Assembly (NCBI GenBank): GCA_040753915.1
Contig: JBFMDN010000044.1
Location: forward strand, 1-46,688
Reading direction: 5' to 3'
Origin: JBFMDN01 sp040753915
GTDB lineage: Bacteria > Desulfobacterota > Desulfomonilia > Desulfomonilales > Desulfomonilaceae
DNA length: 46,688 bases
The stretch's first letter is position 1; every line of letters starts with the position of its first letter. A program made the translations under genes and the position numbers. Shown here one piece after another: positions 17,171-26,414 of the stretch. The notes beneath the pieces were generated by a model. It was not told the DNA's origin. It did not search any database and saw nothing but the letters and a program-made list of their open reading frames with translations.

Positions 17171-18052
17171 GTGTCTGCGACTGATCATACTGTATCCTCG
17201 GCTGCTGTGCGCACATCGGGAGCCAACGGGACGATCGGGTCTCTGCTGAATCCGCTCCACATGATTCGCACCCTTTACCGACATCGAAACCTCATCCGAA
17301 AGTTGACGCATCGCGAGGTGGTGGCCCGATATCGGGAGAGCTACTTGGGACTTGTATGGTCCGTGCTTACTCCGCTCCTGATGTTGGGAATCTATGCATT
17401 CGTTTTCTTGACGATTTTTCAGGCCAGAACAGGCGCGGGGCCCAACGGCGGGAAAGCTGAATTCGTTCTGAATCTCTTTTGCGGATTGACACTGTTCAAC
17501 GTTTTTGGGACCTGTGTGGGAAAATCCTCTCGGCTCATCCTAATGAGACAAAATCTCGTCAAGCAGGTGATTTTCCCTCTCGAGGTATTGCCACTTACGG
17601 TCCTTGGGGCAGCCCTTGTCGATGGAGCGATAAGCTTTGTGCTCCTCATTGGAGCATCGTGCATATTCGCGCAGCACGTATCCGCAACAATACTTTTATT
17701 TCCCCTGGTTCTTATTCCGTTATGCGCCTTCATACTCGGTTGCACGTGGCTGATCTCTTCCATCGGAGTTTTTCTTCGTGATCTCGAACAGTTTGTGCAG
17801 ACAGCGCTACGCTTTCTTTTCTTTGCTTCGCCGGTGCTCTATTCAGTTGAGATGCTTCCCGCTCACTTGCGATGGGTAATGTATCTGAATCCTCTCACTC
17901 CCATACTCGAAGGCGGCAAAGCGACTCTTGTGAATTGCAGGCAGCCGGAGTGGGTCCCGTTGGCCGCTGTCGCGATAGTCTCACTTGCCCTCATGCAATT
18001 GGGATACGCATGGTTCATGAAGACAAAGGGAGCCTTTGTTGATGTTATGTAA
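17171..18052 (+). CDS. wzm: ABC-2 polysaccharide exporter permease (Wzm-like)
   Basis: A 293-residue integral membrane protein with about six transmembrane helices. After a cytosolic N-terminus comes the family motif REVVARYRESYLGLVWSVL, then the helices, with YSVEMLPAHLRWVMYLNPLTPI before the last ones. This is the channel-forming half of O-antigen and capsule exporters of the Wzm/KpsM type. The start is GTG at 17171. The ATP-binding partner follows after 10 bp. Together they export a finished glycan across the inner membrane, in contrast to a Wzx/Wzy pathway; no wzx or wzy is seen here. Confidence 0.93.
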   Translation: MSATDHTVSSAAVRTSGANGTIGSLLNPLHMIRTLYRHRNLIRKLTHREVVARYRESYLGLVWSVLTPLLMLGIYAFVFLTIFQARTGAGPNGGKAEFVLNLFCGLTLFNVFGTCVGKSSRLILMRQNLVKQVIFPLEVLPLTVLGAALVDGAISFVLLIGASCIFAQHVSATILLFPLVLIPLCAFILGCTWLISSIGVFLRDLEQFVQTALRFLFFASPVLYSVEMLPAHLRWVMYLNPLTPILEGGKATLVNCRQPEWVPLAAVAIVSLALMQLGYAWFMKTKGAFVDVM

Positions 18053-18062
18053 GGCAGAAGAG

Positions 18063-19475
18063 ATGCACGAGGTGACCGAAGCAAGGCAAGACCAGGCTTC
18101 CCCTGTCAACAATGCGGTGACCATATCTGTGCGGAACTTGGGAAAGTGCTATCGCATCTATGATACTCCGCGCGACAGGCTGAGGGAGCTTCTTTCTTTT
18201 GGCAAGAGGAGTTATCACCGAAAGTTCTGGGGATTGAGAAACGTCTCCTTTGACATGAGAAGGGGAGAGACAATCGGGATTGTCGGGCGGAACGGCGCGG
18301 GCAAGAGCACGTTGCTCCAGATTGTTTGCGGCATCGCGCGTCCCACCGAAGGCAGCGTGAGATACAAGGGCGAGGTGGCTGCCCTGCTGGAGCTCGGAAC
18401 GGGTCTGAGCCCTCAGTTCACCGGCCGGGAAAACGTGTACATGAAAGCAGCCTTGATGGGCCTGTCTGACAGCGAAATCGATTCAGTTTATGATTCCATT
18501 GTTGAATTCGCAGATATAGGTGAATTCATAGATCGACAAGTGAAAACGTACTCCTCCGGTATGAGAATGAGGCTGGCATTTGCCGTTGCAGTATGCATCG
18601 ATCCTGACATCCTGGTGATTGACGAGATTCTCTCTGTAGGCGATGTCCTCTTTCAGAGGAAGTGCTATTCACGAATTCGCCAAATGAAGGAGAACGGGGC
18701 CACCATTCTTTTTGTTTCCCATTCGGCCCAGGCTGTTATCGAGCTCTGCGACCGGGCCATCCTCTTGGATCGAGGCAATCTCATACTTGACGACATCCCC
18801 AAGACAGTGGTCTCCAAGTACCATCAGTTGCTTTACGCTCCCCAAGCAGAGCAAGAGAGGATACGCTCCGAGATCATAGCCCTTAACGAATCGGGCAGTG
18901 CGGCAGCGCCCCACCCGGTGGGCCTCCCATCAAGTCCTCAAGACCCGATCCCTCTCAAGAGAGAAGTCACCCCGGGAAAGGCCTTCTACGAACCGAATCT
19001 CGTCCCCAAGAGCCGCTTCCGGTACCACTCGAGGGGGGCCACAATTTCGGAGCCGTGTATAATCACCCTCGAAGGGGTCACCGTAAACAATCTCATCAGG
19101 AGAGAGGACTACATCTACACGTATGCGGTGGACTTCCATGAAACTGCTTTCTCTGTTCAAGGAGGAATGCTGATAAAAAACATGCATGGAGTAGAACTGG
19201 GCGGGGCGGTCACGGCCGACAAGATGCAGAGTATCCCCGTGGTCGATGCAGGCACGAGGCTCCGTGTGCGGTTCAAATTCAAGTGCCTTCTGCTGCCAGG
19301 AACATATTTTTTGAATGCAGGAGTGTTCGGCGTGGTAGACGGTCAGGGCACGTACCTGGATCGGCTCATTGACGCAGTGGTCATCAAAGTCCAGCCTGAA
19401 AAGGAGAAGACTGCTACTGCAATAGTCGATTTCCTCATAGAACCGTGCGTGGAAGTGGAAGTGGATCAAGCCTGA
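18063..19475 (+). CDS. wzt: ABC exporter ATP-binding protein with Wzt C-terminal cargo domain
   Basis: About 470 residues. The ATPase domain has Walker A GIVGRNGAGKSTLL, signature YSSGMRMRLAFA, Walker B DPDILVIDEIL and the H-loop FVSHS. After a linker (about residues 245-325) comes a beta-sandwich Wzt_C domain (ITLEGVTVNNLIRR through FFLNAGVFGV-like strands). In known O-antigen systems that domain recognises the modified non-reducing end of the glycan before export. Its presence suggests that chain length or capping is controlled here. ATG 18063 is preferred to the upstream TTG and ATG codons since AAGG lies 8 nt before it. The following gene starts right after the stop. Confidence 0.94.
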   Translation: MHEVTEARQDQASPVNNAVTISVRNLGKCYRIYDTPRDRLRELLSFGKRSYHRKFWGLRNVSFDMRRGETIGIVGRNGAGKSTLLQIVCGIARPTEGSVRYKGEVAALLELGTGLSPQFTGRENVYMKAALMGLSDSEIDSVYDSIVEFADIGEFIDRQVKTYSSGMRMRLAFAVAVCIDPDILVIDEILSVGDVLFQRKCYSRIRQMKENGATILFVSHSAQAVIELCDRAILLDRGNLILDDIPKTVVSKYHQLLYAPQAEQERIRSEIIALNESGSAAAPHPVGLPSSPQDPIPLKREVTPGKAFYEPNLVPKSRFRYHSRGATISEPCIITLEGVTVNNLIRREDYIYTYAVDFHETAFSVQGGMLIKNMHGVELGGAVTADKMQSIPVVDAGTRLRVRFKFKCLLLPGTYFLNAGVFGVVDGQGTYLDRLIDAVVIKVQPEKEKTATAIVDFLIEPCVEVEVDQA

Positions 19476-21017
19476 ATGGAGCGGACAGACGTGGATTCGG
19501 AGCACGCACGCGAGAGCCGACGATGCATCATCATTCTCGGGATGCACCGCAGCGGCACGTCTGCTATGGCGAGGGTTGTAAACCTGCTGGGCGCAGACAT
19601 CGGCCAAGATTTGCTCCCTCCAGCGGCAGACAACCCCAAGGGATTCTGGGAAAACCGCAGGATTCTGCGAATTCACGAGAGGCTGCTCAAGGACCTTGGA
19701 TCCATATACGACGATGTTCGTCCTCTGCCAACTGGATGGTTGACGAGCGAACCGGCGCTGCAGGCACAGGCGGAAATTCTCGCTGTGTTGAAAGAGGATT
19801 TCGGAGACTCAAACCTCTGGTGCCTGAAAGAGCCGCGCATGTGCAGGCTCATGGGATTGTGGCTTCCTCTATTGCGGGAAGTGCACTGCTCCCCCCATTT
19901 CCTGATTGTATTCAGGCATCCCTTTGAGGTTGCGGCTTCCCTGGAAAGGCGAAACAAGATTGCCCCGCTCAAATCCATGATGTGGTGGCTCGACCACGTC
20001 CTTGAAGCTGAAGAGGCGACCCGCGGATACAGACGAGCTTTTGCTTCCATGGATGGACTCCTCTCTGATTGGCGACTAACCATGGGGAGAGTGTCTGAAA
20101 CCCTGCAAATTGAATGGCCTGTGGCTCCTGCGGATGCAGCGGAGGGTGTAGAGGAATTTCTGGACATTGGCCTCCGCCACCATGAGGATACACGCGAAGT
20201 CAAGGCAACAGACCCCGGCTCACCGGATTGGGTCGACCGCGTGTACCAATCGCTCAAGGTAGCCGAAGAGACCGGCGGGGAGCCGGACCTCGGCTTTTTC
20301 GACGAGATTAAAGAGCACTTGAGAGAGCAGCGGGGCTCCTTGCTCGCGCGACTGTACGAACAAGACATAGCCCAAAGGCTGACACGAATAGGAGAATACG
20401 CGTCTCAATTGAGTCAGGCTCGAGAGCGACTGAAGGAACGAGATCAGCAGCTCCGCACAAAGAACGAGCAGATCACGCAGAAGAATCAACTGCTCGTGGA
20501 AAAGAATCAACTGATTCAAGAGAAAAATCAACTAATTCAAGAGAAAAACCACCAGATTGCAGAGAAGAATCAACTGCTCGTACAGAAGAGTCTACAGATA
20601 GCGCAAAAGGACCAGCAAATCGCACAAAAGGATCAACTGATTGCCCGAAACGAGGCGCGACTCCTGGCCATGCGCACCACCCGCGTGTGGCGTGCTGCTT
20701 GCTTCGTCCGTAGATTTCGTCAGTGGGCGCGCCTGGTAATCCGTTATCCATCGCTCCTCCTCCATGTGCGTGGTCCGCTGCGTGAACAATTCGACGGTCT
20801 CTATTACCTCGCGCATAATCCTGATGTGGCAGACATGGGGTTGAACCCGCTCCTCCACTATCTGTTTGACGGAGCGAAAGAGGGGCGGAATCCTCGCGCT
20901 GGGTTCAACACAGCGGATTACATAAGGGCAAACCCGGAGTTGGAGAAAACCGGAACAAATCCGTTTGTGCATTATGTCTTGAGCCAAAGGTCAGGCGGTA
21001 CCTGGGGAAAATCTTGA
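19476..21017 (+). CDS. Sulfotransferase with heptad-repeat coiled coil and C-terminal NPD/HYL repeats
   Basis: A 513-residue multidomain protein. Residues about 15-290 are a PAPS-dependent sulfotransferase: the 5'-phosphosulfate loop is ILGMHRSGTSAMARV and the 3'-phosphate motif is IVFRHPFEVAASLERR. Residues 323-392 are ten near-identical heptads of the type NQLIQEK, predicted to form a long coiled coil. After a basic stretch, the C-terminus (about 430-510) has two copies of a short repeat (YYLAHNPDVADMGLNPLLHYL and YIRANPELEKTGTNPFVHYVL in outline) known from some bacterial glycan-synthesis proteins. It probably adds sulfate to the glycan made by this locus. It follows wzt with no gap. Confidence 0.85.
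   Translation: MERTDVDSEHARESRRCIIILGMHRSGTSAMARVVNLLGADIGQDLLPPAADNPKGFWENRRILRIHERLLKDLGSIYDDVRPLPTGWLTSEPALQAQAEILAVLKEDFGDSNLWCLKEPRMCRLMGLWLPLLREVHCSPHFLIVFRHPFEVAASLERRNKIAPLKSMMWWLDHVLEAEEATRGYRRAFASMDGLLSDWRLTMGRVSETLQIEWPVAPADAAEGVEEFLDIGLRHHEDTREVKATDPGSPDWVDRVYQSLKVAEETGGEPDLGFFDEIKEHLREQRGSLLARLYEQDIAQRLTRIGEYASQLSQARERLKERDQQLRTKNEQITQKNQLLVEKNQLIQEKNQLIQEKNHQIAEKNQLLVQKSLQIAQKDQQIAQKDQLIARNEARLLAMRTTRVWRAACFVRRFRQWARLVIRYPSLLLHVRGPLREQFDGLYYLAHNPDVADMGLNPLLHYLFDGAKEGRNPRAGFNTADYIRANPELEKTGTNPFVHYVLSQRSGGTWGKS
20442..20651 (+). repeat. Ten in-frame 21-bp units encoding heptads
   Basis: The 210 bp run in frame as ten 7-codon units (for example NQLLVEK, NQLIQEK, NQLIQEK, NHQIAEK). 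Two neighbouring units are identical at protein level and differ by few bases. They encode the coiled coil of the sulfotransferase fusion. Tandem units of this kind can expand or contract by slippage. Confidence 0.85.
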
Positions 21018-22354
21018 ATCAGACGAAACCGGGAAAATTCCGCAAAGATCTAATCTATCCTGCAGTAATCTCGTTATTGCTTCCCGCTCCCTTCTTGCTT
21101 GGTTCTACGGTCCTCCTGAATTACCTGGACATGTACTATTATCTGAAATTGGCAGACACCATCCAAGACGGTGAGTTGGCTCCATTCCTCAGTACGTCGG
21201 GCTTTCGAACCGCGGCATTTCCTCTCTTGCTCCACTGGAGTCTTGGACTATTCGGCCGGTCCCTCCTGGCTCTCAAGTATTTGGAGACGGTATGTCTTGC
21301 GTTGATATGCCTGCAATCTTGGGCGATCGGAAGATTGTTAATGAAAAATAATTCCGGCCTATTGGCTGCGATTCTCGTCTGCACTTCTTATACCTTTGCA
21401 CACTTTCTCTATTTCCCCCATCTCGATATGCCACTACTCGTCCTTATGAACCTCGGCCTACTCGTCCTAGCGGTAGCCTGTAAGGGCGAGAATCCAGAGA
21501 CCAAATGGCTGATTCTGTCAGGGCTCGCTATTGGCGCCACATGTCTATTCAAGGAAACGGCCATATTGCTGCTAATTGTCTTCCCATCCTGGAGCTTGCT
21601 GCATCGCACCTTCCTCTTGAGCACGACCTTGTGGCGGTGGACATTGCAGCTCCTATCAGCGGGCGTTGTCTTAGTGCCGGTTCTGATTGGCAGATCCGCA
21701 CATCTCATGGTATTCGCAGAGAAGATCTATCGCGAATCCTTTGCGCCCTCTGGGGCAGGGCCTCACAGTCTGGATGTTTCCCTGGTCAGGTTAGTAACGT
21801 ACCCGCTGTATCCCGTCTATTGGCAATGGCAGGATCTGTTACCCGTCCCAACGACGCTCATAGCTGTTGAGCACGTCTTTCTACTGGCCACTGCTGCCTG
21901 CTATGTTTTTGTGTCGCCTGCTCCAGCGAACGCCAAGCGATTTTTGCTAGCAATATTGATTGCTTTCCTCCCGTTGTACGTTTACGTCACCATTCAGGGA
22001 TACAAGATCCGGCAACTCTTGATGATGGTCTTCGTCCTCTATTTGACATCCGCTTTCGCGGTGTGGTGGTTGGCAGAAGTAGTGGGGAAGCGATGTCTTA
22101 AGGTAGTGTTGGATCCGAGGTGGAGGCGTACGGTCGTTTGGGCAGGGCTAGGGAGTCTGTATACAATTAGGCTCGTCGTCTTCTTGGCTGCCTTTGATCA
22201 TACTATGAGTTCAGCCCATCCTCTCAAGTTCCATCGGTCAAACCCCTTACCTGCTCATCAGTCACACTTCCTCGAACCTAAGGCTGCTGAGGTGGTATCG
22301 CGAATATCAGATTCGCACAAATGGGTGCTTTCGACGGGCTTCAGCTTCGACTGA
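21014..22354 (+). CDS. GT39/ArnT-like integral membrane glycosyltransferase
   Basis: A 446-residue polytopic protein with about ten hydrophobic helices (for example VISLLLPAPFLLGSTVLL and LLAILIAFLPLYVYVTI). The first loop has LDMYYYLKLADTIQDG and FRTAAFPLLLHWSLGL, which resembles the acidic catalytic loop of the GT39/PMT_2 family. These GT-C enzymes use polyprenyl-phosphate sugars on the periplasmic side. The next gene encodes a polyprenyl-phosphate-sugar synthase-like protein that could supply the donor. The start is TTG at 21014, overlapping the previous stop as TTGA. The C-terminus is shorter than in most ArnT proteins. The exact family is likely but not certain. Confidence 0.72.
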   Translation: MNQTKPGKFRKDLIYPAVISLLLPAPFLLGSTVLLNYLDMYYYLKLADTIQDGELAPFLSTSGFRTAAFPLLLHWSLGLFGRSLLALKYLETVCLALICLQSWAIGRLLMKNNSGLLAAILVCTSYTFAHFLYFPHLDMPLLVLMNLGLLVLAVACKGENPETKWLILSGLAIGATCLFKETAILLLIVFPSWSLLHRTFLLSTTLWRWTLQLLSAGVVLVPVLIGRSAHLMVFAEKIYRESFAPSGAGPHSLDVSLVRLVTYPLYPVYWQWQDLLPVPTTLIAVEHVFLLATAACYVFVSPAPANAKRFLLAILIAFLPLYVYVTIQGYKIRQLLMMVFVLYLTSAFAVWWLAEVVGKRCLKVVLDPRWRRTVVWAGLGSLYTIRLVVFLAAFDHTMSSAHPLKFHRSNPLPAHQSHFLEPKAAEVVSRISDSHKWVLSTGFSFD

Positions 22355-22387
22355 ACCATTAGATTTCGACGACACAACTTTCTGCCG

Positions 22388-23446
22388 ATGTACATCGATC
22401 ACATTTCTCTTCTCCGTCTTACCGGATTCATTACTGGAGCCATGTTCCTCGCTCTGGGGGCGCGCCGTTTGCGCTCCAGTGCGTCAGCCCGCGCGGATGT
22501 TCGACTTCTCTTTGCTACAGGATGCTCTCTCCTCCTCCTCAGCATATTTCCGGAGTCAGTGGCGCTACTGTCTGACGCCATATTCCCGGAACAGAGACCT
22601 GGGAACCGTCTCCTGACGATCCTCATGATCGCGGTAGTGGTCATATGGTGTTTTGTTCTCAGGGAACGCTCCAAAGGAGCTCGTCGCGATCAACAGATAG
22701 ATCTTCTCGTTCGCACCATCACCCTGGAGCGGTTCCTCTTATCTCTGGGCGAAAATGTCCGCCGGCAAGGTATCCTTATTCTCATGCCGGCCCATAACGA
22801 GGCTCAAAGCCTGGGCGGACTGCTTGCAAGGATTCCAACAGAAATAGGGCATCTCCCCGTGACGGTTCTCGTTATCAATGACGGGAGCTCCGACGAGACG
22901 CGAGCTGTTGCAGAGTCTCATGGAGCGCTTGTCCTGGACATCCCATTTAACAGGGGCGGCGGGGCAGCCCTTCGAGCAGGGTACGACGTTGCTGATGCGC
23001 TGGGCGCAGAAATTGCCGTCACCATGGATGCCGACGGCCAGCATCAGCCACAGGAAATACCGGGGCTCGTCGGTCCTATTCTCCGGGACGAAGCCGACCT
23101 GGTCATTGGATCGAGGGTGCTAGGAGACATGGAGAACTATTCCGTTGTGCGGAAAATGGGCGTATACACTTTCAATTTACTGATAAACCTGCTTATGGCA
23201 ACCCGAGTGACGGATTGCGCCAGTGGCTTCAGGGCAATGAGGCTCCACGCGGTGAGAAAGCTTCGTCCGATCCAAGACCAGTATCATACGGCAGAACTGA
23301 TAATTCAGGCAGCCAAAGCAGGACTCAGAGTGACTGAACGGCCCATCTTCATAGCACGCCGGCGTCATGGACAGAGCAAGAAGGGAAACAATTTGTACTA
23401 CGCGGCGAACTTTCTGAGGACCGTAGTGAAGACGTGGTGGCAATGA
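22388..23446 (+). CDS. DUF2304-GT2 fusion, polyprenyl-phosphate mannose synthase-like
   Basis: A 352-residue protein. Residues 1 to about 120 hold three hydrophobic helices and a charged tail of DUF2304 type (ARRLRSS, SIFPESV, LRERSKGARRDQQIDLLV). Residues from about 125 are a GT2 domain of the dolichyl-phosphate-mannose-synthase kind: ILMPAHNEAQSLGGLL, VINDGSSDET, VTMDADGQHQP, IGSRVLGD and DCASGFRAMR. In many genomes DUF2304 is a separate small gene next to such a GT2; here they are one protein. It should make a polyprenyl-phosphate sugar for the GT39-like neighbour. The next gene overlaps the stop by ATGA. Confidence 0.87.
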   Translation: MYIDHISLLRLTGFITGAMFLALGARRLRSSASARADVRLLFATGCSLLLLSIFPESVALLSDAIFPEQRPGNRLLTILMIAVVVIWCFVLRERSKGARRDQQIDLLVRTITLERFLLSLGENVRRQGILILMPAHNEAQSLGGLLARIPTEIGHLPVTVLVINDGSSDETRAVAESHGALVLDIPFNRGGGAALRAGYDVADALGAEIAVTMDADGQHQPQEIPGLVGPILRDEADLVIGSRVLGDMENYSVVRKMGVYTFNLLINLLMATRVTDCASGFRAMRLHAVRKLRPIQDQYHTAELIIQAAKAGLRVTERPIFIARRRHGQSKKGNNLYYAANFLRTVVKTWWQ

Positions 23447-24429
23447 ACCCGGTAAAGCGTCCCATGGAAGGCCAGGGCTGTCTGCAATGCCCTGATCCGT
23501 ATATCTTTGTCGTTGGTTGTGCACGGTCAGGCACGACCATTCTTGCCGAGGTGCTGGGCAGGCATCCCGAGGTAGCTCAATGGTACGAGCCATACTTTGT
23601 GTGGGATTATTGCCTCGGCAATGCCGAAAGCGACTCAAGAACCGGAGAAGACATCACGCGGATGGTGAAGGATTTCATTCGCAAGGAGTTCGAGCTGTTC
23701 CGGAAGAAGACTGGCGCAAAGATCGTTGTAGAGAAATCCCCTGAGAACAGTTTCAGATTACCCTTTGTTCACGCAATATTTCCTCACGCCAAGTGGATCC
23801 ACATATACCGAGACGGCCGGGATGTCACGCTTTCCATACATCGAGAATGGGAGAAGCGTCGCAAGATCGTGGAACAGCAACGCTGGCGAGACTGGTTCTC
23901 CGTCGCCTGGGAGGCCCTCTCCCTACAGCCTTACTGGCGCAACAGGCTTCAGGCCATATGGTTCGAGGTCAATAACGGTATTTCGACTGGCCTGCGCGGC
24001 TTTCTCAACAAATCGAAATGGAACGGCAAGGTTGGTTGGGGGCCGCGGTTTCCTGGATGGGCGGGAGCTCTCGAGGGCAATTCTGTGCTCCGGTTCAACG
24101 CCCTCCAGTGGGTGCGCAGTGTGGAGGCGATCCAGGCCGCATCGTGCACCATCTCGAGAGACAACTTTATGGAGGTACGATACGAAGCCTTTATTACGGA
24201 TCCGGAGAGGGTTCTTTCCGAGATATTCTTGTTCGCTGGTCTTTCGCCCGAGTTTCGGCTGGCCGAGGATTTGAATGCTCAAAACACGAGCAAATGGGTA
24301 AGTGCCTTCACTTCCCAGCAGATCGAGGAAATTGCCCCCATTCTCACTCCGATGCTAAGATCACTGGGATATGTCAGAGACGCCAACTGGTGGTTCGAAT
24401 CCCAGCCGGAGGCTGGTCCCGCGGAATGA
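23443..24429 (+). CDS. Sulfotransferase family protein
   Basis: A 328-residue PAPS-dependent sulfotransferase. The 5'-phosphosulfate loop IFVVGCARSGTTILAEVL is near the N-terminus, followed by KIVVEKSPENSFRLP and the 3'-phosphate motif HIYRDGRDVTLSIHREW. The C-terminal half has the usual EVRYEAFITDPERVLSEIF. It belongs to the same broad class as heparan N-sulfotransferase-like bacterial enzymes; the acceptor is unknown but is probably the glycan of this locus. ATG 23443 overlaps the previous stop as ATGA; a GTG at 23434 is also possible. It is the second sulfotransferase in the locus and has no coiled coil. Confidence 0.9.
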   Translation: MNPVKRPMEGQGCLQCPDPYIFVVGCARSGTTILAEVLGRHPEVAQWYEPYFVWDYCLGNAESDSRTGEDITRMVKDFIRKEFELFRKKTGAKIVVEKSPENSFRLPFVHAIFPHAKWIHIYRDGRDVTLSIHREWEKRRKIVEQQRWRDWFSVAWEALSLQPYWRNRLQAIWFEVNNGISTGLRGFLNKSKWNGKVGWGPRFPGWAGALEGNSVLRFNALQWVRSVEAIQAASCTISRDNFMEVRYEAFITDPERVLSEIFLFAGLSPEFRLAEDLNAQNTSKWVSAFTSQQIEEIAPILTPMLRSLGYVRDANWWFESQPEAGPAE

Positions 24430-25414
24430 CCAGACTGACCAGTAGCACGTTGGGAAGAATTGGATCCGCGCTGGCTGCCCTCACGGTTACAGTGGTTTTG
24501 GGTCTGCTTGTTTGGCGCTTCGTGCATCCGGATCGGTTTTTCATGATGATGGCCAACATTTCCGGGGCTTGGCTCGCTATTGCGATCGCAACCTTTTTGG
24601 TTTACCAGGCAGCGAGGACACTCAGGGTAAGGGCGTTGCTGGAGGTTCGTACTAGCTGGGTTCGGCTCTTCAGTACGATATGTATACAGTCCCTGTTCAA
24701 CGCATATTTGCCCACGGGAGGCGGTGAGGCAGCGCTGCTCTATTTGCTGAAAAAACGCCACGAAGTGGCATATTATGATGGCACAGCATTGTTAATTGTT
24801 GTCCGCTTGGTCGATCTCGCCATTTTTGTCGGACTGTTTTTTCTTGTCAGCATTTGGACCGAAGCACTATTCCTCCTGCCCCGGTTCGCAATAACTGGGA
24901 TGGTTCTATTTAGCGTGGTACTCGCTCTGCTTGTGGCCATCGCGTGGGTATTTCTTCAGAGCTGGCAAAAGCGCACGGTTGTGTCCGGTTCAAGACACTT
25001 CCTGAGCCGTCAGGTGGCGAATTTGTCCGCGGCATTTGCTCGTGTGCGTGAGCGCAGGGTTGGGGCCACTTTGGCTGCTTGCTCTTTAATCATGTGGTTG
25101 GCTATGTTTTTTTTTTCTTGGCAACCGTGTACGCCCTCAATTTCGAGCTCACAGTCGGGGAAGTCATGTTCATATACGTGGCTCTCATCCCGTTTAGTCT
25201 CTTGCCGATTCGAGGAATTGCCAACATAGGCAACCATGAAGCCACCTGGTTTTTGGTCCTCAAGTTGCTTGGAACTCCCAACGCAGACGCAGCGGCCCTT
25301 GCCTTCGGCTCTCACGTTCTCCTGCTACTGGTCTCAACGGTCATAGGAATAGTACCTGCGACCTTCGCCCTGTCGGGTTGGCTATTTGGCAGCAGACCTG
25401 AGGCAAATCATTAG
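24426..25414 (+). pseudogene. LPG-synthase-like membrane protein (UPF0104/AglD type), interrupted at a T10 run
   Basis: Two overlapping frames together encode a normal-length (about 329 residues) integral membrane protein of the lysylphosphatidylglycerol-synthase transmembrane family. The first frame runs from ATG 24426 (ATGA overlap with the previous stop) and has LFNAYLPTGGGEAALLYLL, the most conserved part of the family, before it shifts at a run of ten T (25107-25116). Read on in frame it ends at 25229 with an unrelated Ser/Cys-rich tail. The frame one base back continues with FFLATVYALNFELTVGEV, then RGIANIGNHEATWF, to the stop at 25414. One extra T, or a -1 slip, restores the protein. 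This could be a true mutation, a slippage site or a sequencing error. Confidence 0.75.
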
Positions 25415-25589
25415 AGCCTCGGCAACATCTCAATGACAGGGCAACCGCCAAGGAAACTTGCGGGATGTTCGGGGATCACCTGAAGTCTGGCCGGTCCTCG
25501 GGCACGCCTGCAGCAATCATGCTACACGGCCATGCTTAGCAACAATAGGGACTCATTGGGAAGCAGATCAGTGGCGAAGGGCGTTCGGA

Positions 25590-26414
25590 GTGTCAAATTA
25601 TCTGACCATTGACCTGGAAGACTGGTACCAGGGCTTGACTCATACGTCTCTACTCGTCGATCAGTGGAATCGGTACGAGAAGCGAATTAGAAAGGGATGT
25701 GACTGGCTTCTGGAGACCCTCGATCGCAATGGAATAAGGGCGACTTTCTTTGTTGTAGGCGTGGTCGCGGAAGAGCATCCACAGTTGATTAGAGAAATAT
25801 GCCTCCTGGGGCACGAGGTGGGTCTGCACGGATATTGTCACAGACTGGTGGAGAACATGGGACGGAAGGCGTTCTCCCAGGACTTGGAAAGGAACGCCAA
25901 AGTGGTGGCTGACGTTATTGGCGTCCAGCCTCGGGGTTATCGTGCCCCTTGCTTTTCCGTGAGGGAAAACCTTGGGTGGTTTTGGGAAGAGCTTGCAGGA
26001 GCCGGAATCATATACGATTCCAGCATCTTTCCGATAAGGACCCCCCTCTATGGAGATGCGGGTGCACGAAGAACACCGTACGTCGTCACTACAAACCAGG
26101 GGCTCGTTCATGAATTTCCCATTAGCACTGTCCGTCTCATGAGCGTGAACCTTCCTTTCTCCGGTGGGTTTTATTTTCGCGCGCTGCCTTACGCAATCGT
26201 GAGACGAATCACCAGGCGCCTCAATCTTGCAGGCGAACAGGTCATCTTCTATTTTCATCCCTGGGAATTCGATCCGGACCATCCCGTGCCACCGGCCACG
26301 ACACTCCGAGAGCGAGTTTCTCATTACGGACGCCTCCGAACTGCGAGAGAGAAGTTCCTGAGTCTCTTGCGAGATGTTTCTTTCCAACCCCTTGGGCAGG
26401 GAAGTAGTTCGTGA
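25590..26414 (+). CDS. Polysaccharide deacetylase (DUF3473-type, XrtA-locus-like)
   Basis: A 274-residue NodB-fold protein. It begins SNYLTIDLEDWYQG, with the catalytic and metal Asp in LTIDLEDW. FFVVGVVAEEHPQLI and EVGLHGYCHRLV carry the H-x3-H metal site, and GYRAPCFSVRENLGW the arginine motif. The C-terminal YFHPWEFDPDHP is typical of the deacetylases found in EpsH/exosortase (XrtA) loci. It should remove N- or O-acetyl groups from a glycan. A GTG at 25590 with GAAGG 10 nt upstream fits the family N-terminus; the reading frame stays open to 25458. The next gene overlaps by GTGA. Confidence 0.88.
   Translation: MSNYLTIDLEDWYQGLTHTSLLVDQWNRYEKRIRKGCDWLLETLDRNGIRATFFVVGVVAEEHPQLIREICLLGHEVGLHGYCHRLVENMGRKAFSQDLERNAKVVADVIGVQPRGYRAPCFSVRENLGWFWEELAGAGIIYDSSIFPIRTPLYGDAGARRTPYVVTTNQGLVHEFPISTVRLMSVNLPFSGGFYFRALPYAIVRRITRRLNLAGEQVIFYFHPWEFDPDHPVPPATTLRERVSHYGRLRTAREKFLSLLRDVSFQPLGQGSSS

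Noticed and set aside
20442..20651. Regular 21-bp repeats considered as a CRISPR or satellite
   Set aside because: Units are contiguous without spacers and in frame, encoding a coiled coil.
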